In this document: in pieces, positions 15,885-24,339 of the stretch
Layout of the letters: every line of letters begins with the position of its first letter
How positions within the stretch are numbered: the first letter of the stretch is position 1
From: Agrococcus sp. Marseille-Q4369
GTDB taxonomy: Bacteria; Actinomycetota; Actinomycetes; Actinomycetales; Microbacteriaceae
NCBI RefSeq assembly: GCF_018308945.1
Contig: NZ_CP070501.1
Location: 2,356,001 to 2,420,000 of the forward strand
DNA: 64,000 bases
Direction: 5' to 3'
The notes under the pieces: model-generated
What the model was told of the DNA's origin: nothing
The model's database searches: none
Seen by the model: the letters and a program-made list of their open reading frames with translations, nothing else
Program-made: the position numbers and the translations under genes

Positions 15885-17675
15885 CTACTCGGCGACCGCA
15901 GCGGGCGCGAGCAGCTGGTGCGCCGCGAGCTCGCGGTAGAGCGGCGACGCGTCGAGCAGCTCCTCGTGGGTGCCGCGAGCGAGCACGCGGCCGCCGTCGA
16001 GCACGACGATCTGGTCGGCGTCGACGACCGTCGCGAGCCGGTGCGCGATCACGAGCGTCGTGCGGCCCTCGCTCGCGACGTCGAGCGCCGCCTTGAGCGA
16101 CGCTTCGTTGCGCGCGTCGAGGTTGGCGGTCGACTCGTCGAGCAGCAGCACGGGCGTCGCCGCGAGCAGCGCCCGCGCGATCGCGAGCCGCTGCCGCTCG
16201 CCGCCCGAGAGCAGCACGCCGGCCTCGCCGACCTCGGCGTCGAGGCCCTGCTGCGAGCGGCGCACGAGGTCGCCGAGGTTGACGGCGTCGAGCGCCTCGA
16301 GCAGCCGCTCGTCGGTCGCGTCGGGCGCGCCGAGCTGGAGGTTCTCGCGCAGCGAGCCGGCGAGCGCCGGAGCGTCCTGCTCGACGTAGCCGATGAGTGA
16401 GCGGAGGCTCTCGCGATCGACGTCGCGCACGTCGCTGCCGCCGACGACGACGCGGCCGGCGGTCGCGTCGTAGAACCGCTCGACGAGCGCGAACGTCGTC
16501 GACTTGCCCGCACCCGAGGGGCCGACGAGCGCCGTGCGCGAGCCTGCGGGCACCTCGAACGAGACGTCCTCGAGCACGGTGCGCGGCTCGTCGGCCGAGG
16601 GGTAGGCGAAGGTCACGCCCTCGAAGGCGACCATGGGCGCACCCGCGCGAGGCTCGAGCGCGACGCGCGCATCCGCATCCGCCTCGGACGGGAGCCGCAC
16701 GATCTCCTGGATGCGGCCGAGCGCGCCGAGCGCGACGCTCACCGCCGAGATCGCGCCAGCGAGCTGGCCGAGCGGCATGATCATGAGGAACAGGAACAGC
16801 AGGAAGCCGACGAGTTGCGAGATGGCGATCTCGCCCGTCGCGACCCGCAGGCCGCCGACGCCCAGCACGACGAGGAACGCGAGCTGCACGGCGATGCCGA
16901 AGATCGGCACGACGAGCGCCGAGATGCGAGCGACCCGCACGCCCGCGCGGAAGGCGTCGCCCGCCCGCTCGCCGATGCCGTCGACCTCGCGCGCGGTCGC
17001 ACCCGCGGCGCGCACCGTGCGCACGGCGCTGATCGCGCGCTCGAGCGCGCTCGTGAGGTGCCCGACCTGCTCCTGCGCAGCGCCGGAAGCACGCGTGAGG
17101 AGCGGCATGACGACGAGCATCGCGCCGATCGCGACCGCGAGCACGAGCACGGTGAGGCCGAGCAGCAGCGGATCGATGATGAGCATCGCGATCACGGCGC
17201 CGACGAGCGTGAGCACGCCGCCGATCGACTCGACGAGGCCCTGCGTGAGCACCGCGCGCAGCAGCGTCGTGTCGCTGCCGACGCGGCTCACGAGGTCGCC
17301 GACCCGGCGCGCGTCGAACTCGGCGATCGGCAGCCGCAGCATCGAGCCGACGAGCGTGCGGCGCGTGCGCAGCACGACGTGCTCGCCGAGCACCTGCAGC
17401 AGGAAGTGCTGGAAGCCGTCGACGACCGCGCCGATGACGACGACCGCGAGCAGCAGCCACGGCAGCCACTCGAGCGGCCGCGACTGCTCGACGCGCGCGA
17501 TGAGCTCCTGCGCCATGAGCGGCTGGGCGAGGGCGAACGCCGCGCCGAGCACCGAGAGCGCGATCGCACCCGCGAGCAGCCCCTTCTTCGGGAAGAGGTA
17601 GGGCAGCAGCTCGCGCACGCTCGCGCGCGGTCCGTCGTCGCCCCGGCGTCGGAGCATCCCGCGTCGCTCGCTCAT
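15885..17675 (-). CDS. ABC exporter, fused membrane and ATPase domains
   Basis: 596-residue half-transporter, expected to act as a homodimer. The N-terminal membrane domain (about 30-310) has six hydrophobic helices, including a clear pair around GLTVLVLAVAIGAMLVVM and FLLFLFLMIMPLG. The nucleotide-binding domain follows from about 345: Walker A GPSGAGKS, signature LSGGERQRLAIARALL, Walker B VLLLDEST and switch AHRL. The class exports drugs, lipids or peptides. It starts 28 bases after the small HTH gene on the same strand, so the HTH protein probably controls its own and the exporter's expression. Confidence 0.93.
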   Translation of the reverse strand: MSERRGMLRRRGDDGPRASVRELLPYLFPKKGLLAGAIALSVLGAAFALAQPLMAQELIARVEQSRPLEWLPWLLLAVVVIGAVVDGFQHFLLQVLGEHVVLRTRRTLVGSMLRLPIAEFDARRVGDLVSRVGSDTTLLRAVLTQGLVESIGGVLTLVGAVIAMLIIDPLLLGLTVLVLAVAIGAMLVVMPLLTRASGAAQEQVGHLTSALERAISAVRTVRAAGATAREVDGIGERAGDAFRAGVRVARISALVVPIFGIAVQLAFLVVLGVGGLRVATGEIAISQLVGFLLFLFLMIMPLGQLAGAISAVSVALGALGRIQEIVRLPSEADADARVALEPRAGAPMVAFEGVTFAYPSADEPRTVLEDVSFEVPAGSRTALVGPSGAGKSTTFALVERFYDATAGRVVVGGSDVRDVDRESLRSLIGYVEQDAPALAGSLRENLQLGAPDATDERLLEALDAVNLGDLVRRSQQGLDAEVGEAGVLLSGGERQRLAIARALLAATPVLLLDESTANLDARNEASLKAALDVASEGRTTLVIAHRLATVVDADQIVVLDGGRVLARGTHEELLDASPLYRELAAHQLLAPAAVAE

Positions 17676-17703
17676 GTCTCGCTTCCGTCGTCGTGCGCGG
17701 CCG

Positions 17704-17907
17704 TCACCGCTTGCCGTGCTTCTTGTGCACCGCCTGGCGGCTCACGCCGAGCGCGTCGGCGATCGCCTGCCAGGGGAACCCCTCCATTCTCGCGCGTCTC
17801 GCGAGCGCCGATTCCTCGCGCTCGAGATCGCGCCGCGTCGCGGCGAGCGCCGCGAGCTCCTCGAGCACCCCGCGGGGCTGCTCACCGGTCGCCGTCGCGT
17901 CGTCCAT
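17704..17907 (-). CDS. Small helix-turn-helix regulator, 67 residues
   Basis: An N-terminal charged helix (about 12-42, rich in Glu and Arg, possibly a dimerising coil) is followed by a helix-turn-helix at about 45-63 (FPWQAIADALGVSRQAVHKK) and a basic end. It is the first gene of a two-gene unit with the ABC exporter. Its own promoter is covered by two palindromes, so autoregulation is likely. The ATG at 17907 follows a -10 element by six bases with no ribosome site, implying a leaderless mRNA. Small HTH proteins of this size are widespread in actinobacteria; I know no characterised one that matches closely. Confidence 0.8.
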   Translation of the reverse strand: MDDATATGEQPRGVLEELAALAATRRDLEREESALARRARMEGFPWQAIADALGVSRQAVHKKHGKR

Positions 17908-17953
17908 GCGTCAACCGTAGTTGACGCGGGGGGATGCGTCAACCGACGTTGAC
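17908..17953. promoter_or_regulatory. Twin operators GTCAAC-N4-GTTGAC in the divergent ABC control region
   Basis: Operator 1 (core 17910-17925, arms extending to GCGTCAAC/GTTGACGC at 17908-17927) and operator 2 (core 17938-17953) are the same 16-base palindrome with different 4-base centres (CGTA, CGAC). Their centres are 28 bases apart. Operator 1 covers the -10 and reaches to the start codon of the HTH gene; operator 2 covers the -35. A bound dimer on both sites would block the promoter. Confidence 0.75.
17914..17942 (-). promoter_or_regulatory. Promoter of the HTH-ABC exporter operon
   Basis: On the minus strand TTGACG (17942-17937), a 17-base spacer and TACGGT (17919-17914), then six bases to the ATG at 17907. 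Each hexamer lies inside one of the two operators. Confidence 0.7.
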
Positions 17954-17987
17954 AACGGGTGCTCGTCCGCGCGTGGGCGGCACGGTC

Positions 17988-17993
17988 TACTGT
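17988..17993 (+). promoter_or_regulatory. -10 element (TACTGT) of the DrrA-like operon
   Basis: TACTGT ends eight bases before the GTG at 18002. No good -35 is seen. The start has no ribosome site, so the mRNA may be leaderless. Confidence 0.4.
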
Positions 17994-18001
17994 GGGGCCT
18001 T

Positions 18002-18928
18002 GTGCCAGCACCCGTGATCGAGGCGACCGGACTCCGCAAGCAGTACGGCGACTTCACCGCCGTCGACGGGATCGACTTCGCGATCGAGCCGGGCGAGGCG
18101 TTCGGCTTCCTCGGCCCCAACGGCGCGGGCAAGTCGACCACGATGCGGATGATCGCCGCGACGTCGACGCGCTCGGCGGGCGATCTGCGCGTGCTCGGCT
18201 TCGACCCCGAGACGCACGGACCCGAGGTGCGGGCGCAGCTCGGCATCGTGCCCCAGGCCGACCAGCTCGACGAGGAGCTGCGGGTCGTCGACAACCTCAT
18301 CGTGTACGGCCGCTACTTCGGGCTGCCGCTCGACTACGTCAAGCGCCGCTCGGAGGAGCTGCTCGAGTTCGCACAGCTGACCGAGAAGCGCACCGCTCGC
18401 GTCGACGGCCTCTCGGGCGGCATGAAGCGGCGGCTCACCATCGCGCGCGGACTCATCAACGCACCGAAGGCGATGCTGCTCGACGAGCCGACCACGGGCC
18501 TCGACCCGCAGGCGCGGCACGTGCTGTGGGACCGGCTGTTCCGGCTCAAGGAGGAGGGCACGACGCTCGTGCTCACGACCCACTACATGGACGAGGCTGA
18601 GCAGCTGTGCGACCGGCTCGTCGTCATCGACAAGGGCACGATCGTCGCCGAGGGCAGCCCCGCCGCACTCATCCGCGAGTACTCGACGCGCGAGGTGCTC
18701 GAGGTGCGCTTCGGCTCGGCCCGCAACGCCCGGGCCGCCGAGACGATGGCCGGGATCGGCGAGCGCATCGAGGTGCTGCCCGATCGCGTGCTCGTCTACG
18801 ACCACGACGGCGAGGCGGCGATGTCGGCCGTGCACGAGCGCGGCCTCAGCCCCATCACGAGCCTCGTGCGGCGCTCGAGCCTCGAGGACGTCTTCCTCCG
18901 CCTCACCGGAAGGTCGCTGATCGAATGA
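18002..18928 (+). CDS. ABC transporter ATP-binding protein, daunorubicin-resistance (DrrA) family
   Basis: 308 residues. Walker A GPNGAGKST is near residue 40, the signature LSGGMKRRLTIARGL near 138, Walker B AMLLDEPTTGLDP follows, and the His switch is in TTHYMDEAE. The C-terminal 80-residue extension, ending SLEDVFLRLTGRSL, is typical of DrrA-type exporters. The GTG at 18002 is chosen because it removes an unlikely 27-residue lead and follows the -10 element. It is the first of three overlapping genes with two permeases, forming an ABC-2-type exporter for a hydrophobic compound of unknown identity. Confidence 0.9.
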   Translation: MPAPVIEATGLRKQYGDFTAVDGIDFAIEPGEAFGFLGPNGAGKSTTMRMIAATSTRSAGDLRVLGFDPETHGPEVRAQLGIVPQADQLDEELRVVDNLIVYGRYFGLPLDYVKRRSEELLEFAQLTEKRTARVDGLSGGMKRRLTIARGLINAPKAMLLDEPTTGLDPQARHVLWDRLFRLKEEGTTLVLTTHYMDEAEQLCDRLVVIDKGTIVAEGSPAALIREYSTREVLEVRFGSARNARAAETMAGIGERIEVLPDRVLVYDHDGEAAMSAVHERGLSPITSLVRRSSLEDVFLRLTGRSLIE

Positions 18929-19782
18929 GCGAGTCGGCCCCCACGCGCACGCTCGCCGATGCCGGCGGCGTCGACCACGGCGCGGTCGCCCGCCGCTCGC
19001 GCACGTGGGGCTGGTGGTTCGTCGCCGAACACCGCATCCGCGCCATGCGCTCGTACGTCTTCTCGTGGGTCGGGCTCGGCATCGGCGAGCCCTTCCTCTA
19101 CATCGTCGGCCTCGGCTTCGGCCTCGGCATGCTCGTCGACGCGAACCAAGGGGACCAGGGCGTCGACGGCGTGCCCTACATCGTCTTCGTCGCGCCCGCG
19201 CTCGCGCTCGCGGCGGCGATGCAGACCGCCGCGCAGGAGAACACCTACGGCGTCTTCGGCGGCTTCAAGTGGTTCCCGATGTTCCTCTCGATGGGCGGCA
19301 CTCCCATCTCGGCTGCCCACATCGTGCTCGGCTTCCAGCTCTCGGTGCTCGTGCGCGTGCTGCTGCCGCTCACGGCGTTCGCGATCGTCATGATCGTGCT
19401 GCAGCTCGGCACGGTCGCCGGCGCGCTCCTGCTGATCGGCATCGGGCTGCTGCTCGCGACGGCGTTCGGCTTCGCGGTCATGTCGTGGGTGTCGACGCAG
19501 ACGGATGACCGGGGCCAGCTCTCCTTCATCGAGCGGTTCGTCGTCGTGCCGCTCACGCTCTTCTCGGGCACCTACTTCCCGCTCGAGACGCTGCCGCTGC
19601 TGCTGCAGTGGATCGGCTGGATCTCGCCGCTCTGGCACGCGGTCGAGCTCGGCCGCACCGCGCTGTACGGCGCCCCGATCGAGCCGGTCATGCTGCTCGT
19701 GCACCTCGGCTACCTCGTCGCGATCGCGGTCGTCTGCTGCCTGCTCTCCATCCGCACCTTCGCGAAGCGGCTCGACAAGTGA
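18925..19782 (+). CDS. ABC-2 type permease, first of two (DrrB-like)
   Basis: 285 residues with about six membrane helices; conserved ABC-2 features include the early helix before GEPFLYIVGLGFGLG, the central FVAPALALAAAMQTA, and a late FSGTYFPLETLP followed by PLWHAVELGR. A 40-residue cytoplasmic start precedes the first helix. The ATG overlaps the ATPase stop by four bases (ATGA) and its own stop overlaps the next GTG. It probably forms a heterodimer with the following permease. Confidence 0.88.
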   Translation: MSESAPTRTLADAGGVDHGAVARRSRTWGWWFVAEHRIRAMRSYVFSWVGLGIGEPFLYIVGLGFGLGMLVDANQGDQGVDGVPYIVFVAPALALAAAMQTAAQENTYGVFGGFKWFPMFLSMGGTPISAAHIVLGFQLSVLVRVLLPLTAFAIVMIVLQLGTVAGALLLIGIGLLLATAFGFAVMSWVSTQTDDRGQLSFIERFVVVPLTLFSGTYFPLETLPLLLQWIGWISPLWHAVELGRTALYGAPIEPVMLLVHLGYLVAIAVVCCLLSIRTFAKRLDK

Positions 19783-20603
19783 GCGAGCTGCTGCTCGAGG
19801 CGCCGGCGCCCACCGTGCGCGGACCGCTCCGCGGCATCTACGCGGGCAACACGCGCTCGGTCGTCGCCCGCGGGCTGCGCGTGATCGCGCGGAACAACTG
19901 GCTCATCGTCGTGACGGGCTTCTTCGAGCCGGTCTTCTACTTGCTCTCGATGGGCATCGGCCTCGGCGCGCTCATCGGCGGCGTCGAGTTCTACGGCACC
20001 GAGGTGCCGTACGCCGCCTACATCGCGCCCGCGCTCATGGCCGTGAGCGCGATGAACGGCGCCGTCTACGACTCGACGATGAACGTGTTCTTCAAGATGA
20101 ACTACGCGAAGCTCTACCAGCAGATGCTCTCGACGTCGCTCGGGCCGCTCGACGTCGCGCTCGGCGAGATCCTGCTCGCGCTCTTCCGCGGGCTGCTCTA
20201 CGCGAGCGGCTTCATGCTCGTCACGACGCTCATGGGCCTCAACCTCGCCTGGACGGCCGTGCTCGCGATCCCCGCCGCGCTCGTCATCGCGTTCGCGTTC
20301 GCGTCGTTCGGCATGGCGATCACGAGCTACATGAAGACGTTCCAGCACCTCGACTACGTGTGGGTCGTGATGATGCCGATGTTCCTGCTCTCGGCGACGT
20401 TCTTCCCGATCGAGGTCTACCCGCAGGGCGTGCAGTGGGTCATCCAGGCGCTGCCGCTGTGGCATGGCGTCGACATGATCCGCCAGCTCACCACCGGGCT
20501 CGTGCAGCCGTCGATCCTGCTGCACCTCACCTACTTCGCGGTGATGATCCTCGTCGGGCTCGTCTTCACGACGACGAGGCTGCGGGCGCTCTTCCTCCGC
20601 TGA
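19779..20603 (+). CDS. ABC-2 type permease, second of two (DrrB/DrrC-like)
   Basis: 274 residues and about six helices, with the same landmarks as its neighbour: FFEPVFYLLSMGIGLG, APALMAVSAMNGA, LLSATFFPIEVYP and PLWHGVDMIRQL. The GTG at 19779 overlaps the preceding TGA. The two permeases are diverged paralogues, so the exporter is probably a heterodimeric membrane part on one DrrA-like ATPase dimer. Confidence 0.88.
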   Translation: MSELLLEAPAPTVRGPLRGIYAGNTRSVVARGLRVIARNNWLIVVTGFFEPVFYLLSMGIGLGALIGGVEFYGTEVPYAAYIAPALMAVSAMNGAVYDSTMNVFFKMNYAKLYQQMLSTSLGPLDVALGEILLALFRGLLYASGFMLVTTLMGLNLAWTAVLAIPAALVIAFAFASFGMAITSYMKTFQHLDYVWVVMMPMFLLSATFFPIEVYPQGVQWVIQALPLWHGVDMIRQLTTGLVQPSILLHLTYFAVMILVGLVFTTTRLRALFLR

Positions 20604-20620
20604 CGCCCAGCGACGGCCCC

Positions 20621-20626
20621 TACGCT
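20621..20626 (+). promoter_or_regulatory. -10 element (TACGCT) of the PfkB kinase gene
   Basis: TACGCT ends eight bases before the ATG at 20635, and no ribosome site is present. A leaderless transcript is likely. Confidence 0.45.
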
Positions 20627-20634
20627 GTGTCGCC

Positions 20635-21573
20635 ATGGCACGCGTGCTCATCTTCGCCCCCGCACCCCTGCTCACCGTCACGGTCGAGGAGTTCCGCGGC
20701 GAGCCGGACGTGCACGTGCACGTCGGCGGCCAGGGCGTGTGGCAGGGACGGATGCTGCGGTCGCTCGGCGTCGACGTGGCCCTCGTGTGCTCGGTCGCGG
20801 GGGAGACGGGGCTCGTCGTGCGGCAGCTGCTCGAGCACGAGGGCTTCGACGTCGTCGCGATCGAGCGCGACGCGATCGGGCCGGCGTACGTGCACGACCG
20901 CCGCGACGACGACCGCGAGCCGATCGTCGAGGCGAACGGCGAGCCGCTCGCCCGGCACGAGCTCGACGCGCTCTACTCCGCGGCGCTCAGCGAGGCGCCG
21001 AAGGCCGACCTCGTCATCCTCTCGGGCCCCGAGGGCGAGTCGATGCTCGAACCCGACGCCTATCGGCGGCTCGCGAGCGACGTGCGCCAGCTCGGCGTGC
21101 CGGTGCTCGTCGATCTCGCCGGACCGCGGCTCGAGGCCGCGCTCGAGGGCGGGGTCGACGTGCTCAAGGTGAGCCACGAGGAGCTCGAGCAGGACGGACG
21201 GGTCGAGGACGGCAGCGACGAGCAGCAGCTGCTGCGGGCCGCGCGGCAGCTCGCCGACGAAGGCATCGGCCTCATCGCGATCACACGCGCCGACGCGGGC
21301 TCGCTCGTCGTCGGCGAGGAGGGCGCGTGGCGGGTGGTCGCGCCCCAGCTCGAGCCGGTCGAGACGCGCGGCGCCGGCGACTCCTACACCGCCGCGGTCG
21401 CCGCGGTGCTCGCGGAGGGCGGTCGCCACGCCGACGCGATCCGGTTGGGCGCCGCCGCTGGGGCGGTCAACGCGACCCGCCGTGGACTCGGGACGGGCGA
21501 CGCCGACGCCATCCGCGCGATCGCGGCGCGCGTCGAGCTGCAGCCGATCGAGCCGCAGCAGGAGGAGGACTGA
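20635..21573 (+). CDS. PfkB-family sugar kinase, phosphofructokinase-like
   Basis: 312 residues of the ribokinase/PfkB fold. The catalytic base is Asp249 in ETRGAGDSYTAAV. The N-terminal part has the substrate-side motif VHVGGQGVWQGRMLRSLGV, resembling 1-phosphofructokinase and tagatose-6-phosphate kinase but with Trp-Gln where many members have Asn. The substrate is not certain. The stop overlaps the surE start by one base (TGATG), so they are coupled although no pathway link is obvious. Confidence 0.82.
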   Translation: MARVLIFAPAPLLTVTVEEFRGEPDVHVHVGGQGVWQGRMLRSLGVDVALVCSVAGETGLVVRQLLEHEGFDVVAIERDAIGPAYVHDRRDDDREPIVEANGEPLARHELDALYSAALSEAPKADLVILSGPEGESMLEPDAYRRLASDVRQLGVPVLVDLAGPRLEAALEGGVDVLKVSHEELEQDGRVEDGSDEQQLLRAARQLADEGIGLIAITRADAGSLVVGEEGAWRVVAPQLEPVETRGAGDSYTAAVAAVLAEGGRHADAIRLGAAAGAVNATRRGLGTGDADAIRAIAARVELQPIEPQQEED

Positions 21574-22328
21574 TGCGAGCACTGATCACGAACGACGACG
21601 GCATCGACGCCCCGGGCCTCGCGGCCCTCGCGCGCGTCGCCGCCGAGGCGGGGCTCGACGTGGTCGTCGCCGCGCCCGCCGAAGAGCACTCGGGAGCCAG
21701 CGCATCCATCATCGCCACCGAGGGCACCGCCGTCACCGCGGCCGGCGGCAAGGGCACCGTGCACACCGAGCGGCGCGAGCTGCCGGGCGTCGCCGAGGCG
21801 CACGCGGTGCACGCGGCCCCCGCGCTCATCGTGCTGCTCGCGCTGCACGGCGCGTTCGGGCCCGTGCCCGACGTCGTGCTGAGCGGCATCAACCGCGGCG
21901 CGAACGTCGGGAGCGCCATCCTGCACTCCGGCACCGTCGGTGCGGCGCTCACGGCCGGCCAGGGCGGGGTGCGGGCACTCGCCGTCTCGCTCGACGTCGG
22001 GCTGCGCGAGGGCGGCGGCGAGCACTGGGAGACCGCGGGCGCGGTCGTCGCGCGCGTGCTGCCCGACCTCCTCGCCGCACCGGCCGGTACCGTGCTCAAC
22101 CTCAACGCGCCCGACGTCGCGGCGCGGGACGGGGTCGAGCTCGTCGAGGCGCCGCTCGCGCCCTTCGGGATCGTGCAGACGACGATGACCGAGGTCGACG
22201 GCGACGACATGCGGCTCGCCATCCGGCAGCACCGCGCCGACGAGGCGCCCGGCTCTGACATGGAGCGCCTCGCGGCGGGCGTCGCGACCGTCACCGCCGT
22301 GCCGACCCTCGCCGCGCCGATCCACTAG
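21573..22328 (+). CDS. surE: 5'/3'-nucleotidase SurE
   Basis: Metal-dependent nucleoside-monophosphate phosphatase. 251 residues. The family motif NDDGIDAPG at residues 7-15 supplies the metal-binding aspartates; the EEHSGASAS loop and SGINRGANVG (Asn metal ligand) are present, and the C-terminal VTAVPT segment fits. It shares one base with the kinase stop. It is convergent with the P-type ATPase gene: their stops overlap in the sequence CTAG at 22325-22328, leaving no room for a terminator outside coding sequence. Confidence 0.92.
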   Translation: MRALITNDDGIDAPGLAALARVAAEAGLDVVVAAPAEEHSGASASIIATEGTAVTAAGGKGTVHTERRELPGVAEAHAVHAAPALIVLLALHGAFGPVPDVVLSGINRGANVGSAILHSGTVGAALTAGQGGVRALAVSLDVGLREGGGEHWETAGAVVARVLPDLLAAPAGTVLNLNAPDVAARDGVELVEAPLAPFGIVQTTMTEVDGDDMRLAIRQHRADEAPGSDMERLAAGVATVTAVPTLAAPIH

Positions 22329-24223
22329 GGCCGCTGCGGGATCGGGGCGCCGATCCTCGCGGATGGCCTGCTCGTCCGCCGAGGCACGGCCGGATCGCCG
22401 GGCCGGCTCACCGCGCGCAGCGCCCAGAGGATGGTCACGAGATCGACGACCTCCTGGGTCAGCGCGCCCGCGGTGGCGGGGATGACCCCGAACGCGGCGA
22501 CGAGCATGAGCGCGACGCTGATCACGATGCCGAGCCAGATGCTCTGGAGGGCGATGCGCTTCGTGTCGCGGCCGATGCGCACCGCGAGGGCGGTGCGCGA
22601 GAGGTCGTCGAGAGTGATGACGACGTCGGCCGACTCGCTCGCCGCGGTCGCGCCTCGCGCGCCCATCGCGACGCCGACGTCCGCTGCCGCGAGTACGGGC
22701 GCGTCGTTGACCCCGTCGCCGACCATGAGCACCGGCCGCCGCTCGATCGCGTGCACGGCCTCGACCTTGTCAGCCGGCAGGCACTCGGCGCGCACGTCGG
22801 TGATGCCGAGCTCATCGGCCACGTGCCGGGCGGTCGGCCACGCATCGCCGGTGAGCATGACCGTCTCCCGGATGCCGATGGCGTCGAGCGCGGCGATCGT
22901 GGCGGCGGCCTCCGGGCGCACCGGATCGCGCGCGATGATCGCGCCGGCGAACCGATCGCCGACCGCGACGTAGATGCCGAGCTCGCCGCTCGCGAGGTTC
23001 GTCTCCTGCGCATCCGCGGCGTGCTGGCGCACGAAGGCGAGCTTGCCCACGACCACCCGACGCCCGTCGATCTCGGCGACGACCCCGAAGGTCGCCTCCT
23101 CCGACGCGCTCCGCGCCTCCCGCAGCTCGAGGCCCCGCTCGCGAGCGGCGAGCATGACCGAGCTCGCGAGCACGTGCGACGAGTACTGCTCGGCGGACGC
23201 GGCGAGGGCGAGGAGCTCCTCGGCAGCGACGCCGTCCGCGGGGAGCACCCGCTCGACCGTGGGCGCACCGCCGGTGAGGGTGCCCGTCTTGTCGAACACC
23301 GCGGTCCGGGCGGCGGCGAGCTGCTCGAGCACGCCGGCGCCCTTGACGATGATGCCGTGGCGCGCTGCGCGGCTCATGCCGCCCATGAACGCGACGGGCG
23401 CGGCGATGAGCAGCGGGCACGGCGTCGCGACGACGAGCACCTCGGCGAACCGCACCGGATCGCCCGACACGGCCCACGCGATGCCCGCGATGAGCAGGGC
23501 GACCGCGGTGAACGGCACCGCGTAGCGGTCGGCGAGGCGCACGACGGGAGCACGGCTCTCGGCGGCTTCCTCGACGAGCCGCACGATGCTCTGGTACTGG
23601 CTCTCGGCTGCCGTCGCCGTCGCCCGGATGCGCACCGCGAGCTGGGCGTTGACCGATCCGCTCAGCAACCGGTCGCCCGCGGCGAGCTCGACGGGCAGGC
23701 TCTCGCCCGTGAGTGAGGACTCGTCGACGACCGCGTGCTCGCTCAGCAGCTCGGCGTCGACGGGCACGATCTCGGCGGGGCGCAGCAGCAGCACGTCACC
23801 CGCGCGCACGTCGTCGGCGCCGATGTCCTCGAGCCCGCCGCCCGGCAGCTCGCGGTGCGCCTGCTGCGGCGCCCGCTCGAGCAGCGCCGTCAGCTCGCGC
23901 TTCGCACGCCCGGCCGCGTAGTCCTCGAGCGCCTCGCCGCCGGTGAGCATGAGCACGATGATGATCGCCGCGACGTACTCGTCGACGAGCAGCGTCGCGA
24001 CGATCGCGGTGATCGCGAGGATGTCGAGTCCCCAGTGGCCGCGCAGCACGTCGCGCACCATGCCGAGGCCCTGGATGACGACCACGACCGCAGCCCACGC
24101 GATGCACAGCCAGCGCGCAGCGTCACCCGCTCCCAGCGCGGCGACGAGGGTCGCCGCAGCGCCGACGAGCACGGTGATGGCGACCAGGGGATAGCGTCGC
24201 GCCGCACGACCGAGCCACAGCAT
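22325..24223 (-). CDS. P1B-type (heavy-metal) ATPase without an N-terminal metal-binding domain
   Basis: 632 residues. Membrane helices occupy about 12-90 and 235-300. The transmembrane metal motif is TPC-P-L (residues 267-269 are TPC), not CPC or SPC. The phosphorylated Asp311 is in DKTGTLTG, and the hinge GDGVNDAP is present, as are the actuator TGES and the nucleotide-domain SSHVLAS. There is no CxxC or His-rich N-terminal domain. The metal cannot be assigned; TPC-type members are poorly studied. The ATG at 24223 is chosen because the protein then begins with a basic stretch and first helix. Confidence 0.88.
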   Translation of the reverse strand: MLWLGRAARRYPLVAITVLVGAAATLVAALGAGDAARWLCIAWAAVVVVIQGLGMVRDVLRGHWGLDILAITAIVATLLVDEYVAAIIIVLMLTGGEALEDYAAGRAKRELTALLERAPQQAHRELPGGGLEDIGADDVRAGDVLLLRPAEIVPVDAELLSEHAVVDESSLTGESLPVELAAGDRLLSGSVNAQLAVRIRATATAAESQYQSIVRLVEEAAESRAPVVRLADRYAVPFTAVALLIAGIAWAVSGDPVRFAEVLVVATPCPLLIAAPVAFMGGMSRAARHGIIVKGAGVLEQLAAARTAVFDKTGTLTGGAPTVERVLPADGVAAEELLALAASAEQYSSHVLASSVMLAARERGLELREARSASEEATFGVVAEIDGRRVVVGKLAFVRQHAADAQETNLASGELGIYVAVGDRFAGAIIARDPVRPEAAATIAALDAIGIRETVMLTGDAWPTARHVADELGITDVRAECLPADKVEAVHAIERRPVLMVGDGVNDAPVLAAADVGVAMGARGATAASESADVVITLDDLSRTALAVRIGRDTKRIALQSIWLGIVISVALMLVAAFGVIPATAGALTQEVVDLVTILWALRAVSRPGDPAVPRRTSRPSARIGAPIPQRP

Positions 24224-24339
24224 GCCCTCAGTGTGGACCGCGAGCGGGGGCGCCGCCAGCGAGGTGAGGCTTCCCTGCCGCGGGGAGCGGAGCGGCCCGC
24301 CACCCTCCCGGGCAGCGGGCCCCACGCATCCGTCGCGCG

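Noticed and set aside
15885-20603. The two ABC exporters and MMPL gene as part of a natural-product cluster.
   Set aside because: No biosynthetic enzymes are nearby; neighbours are housekeeping genes.
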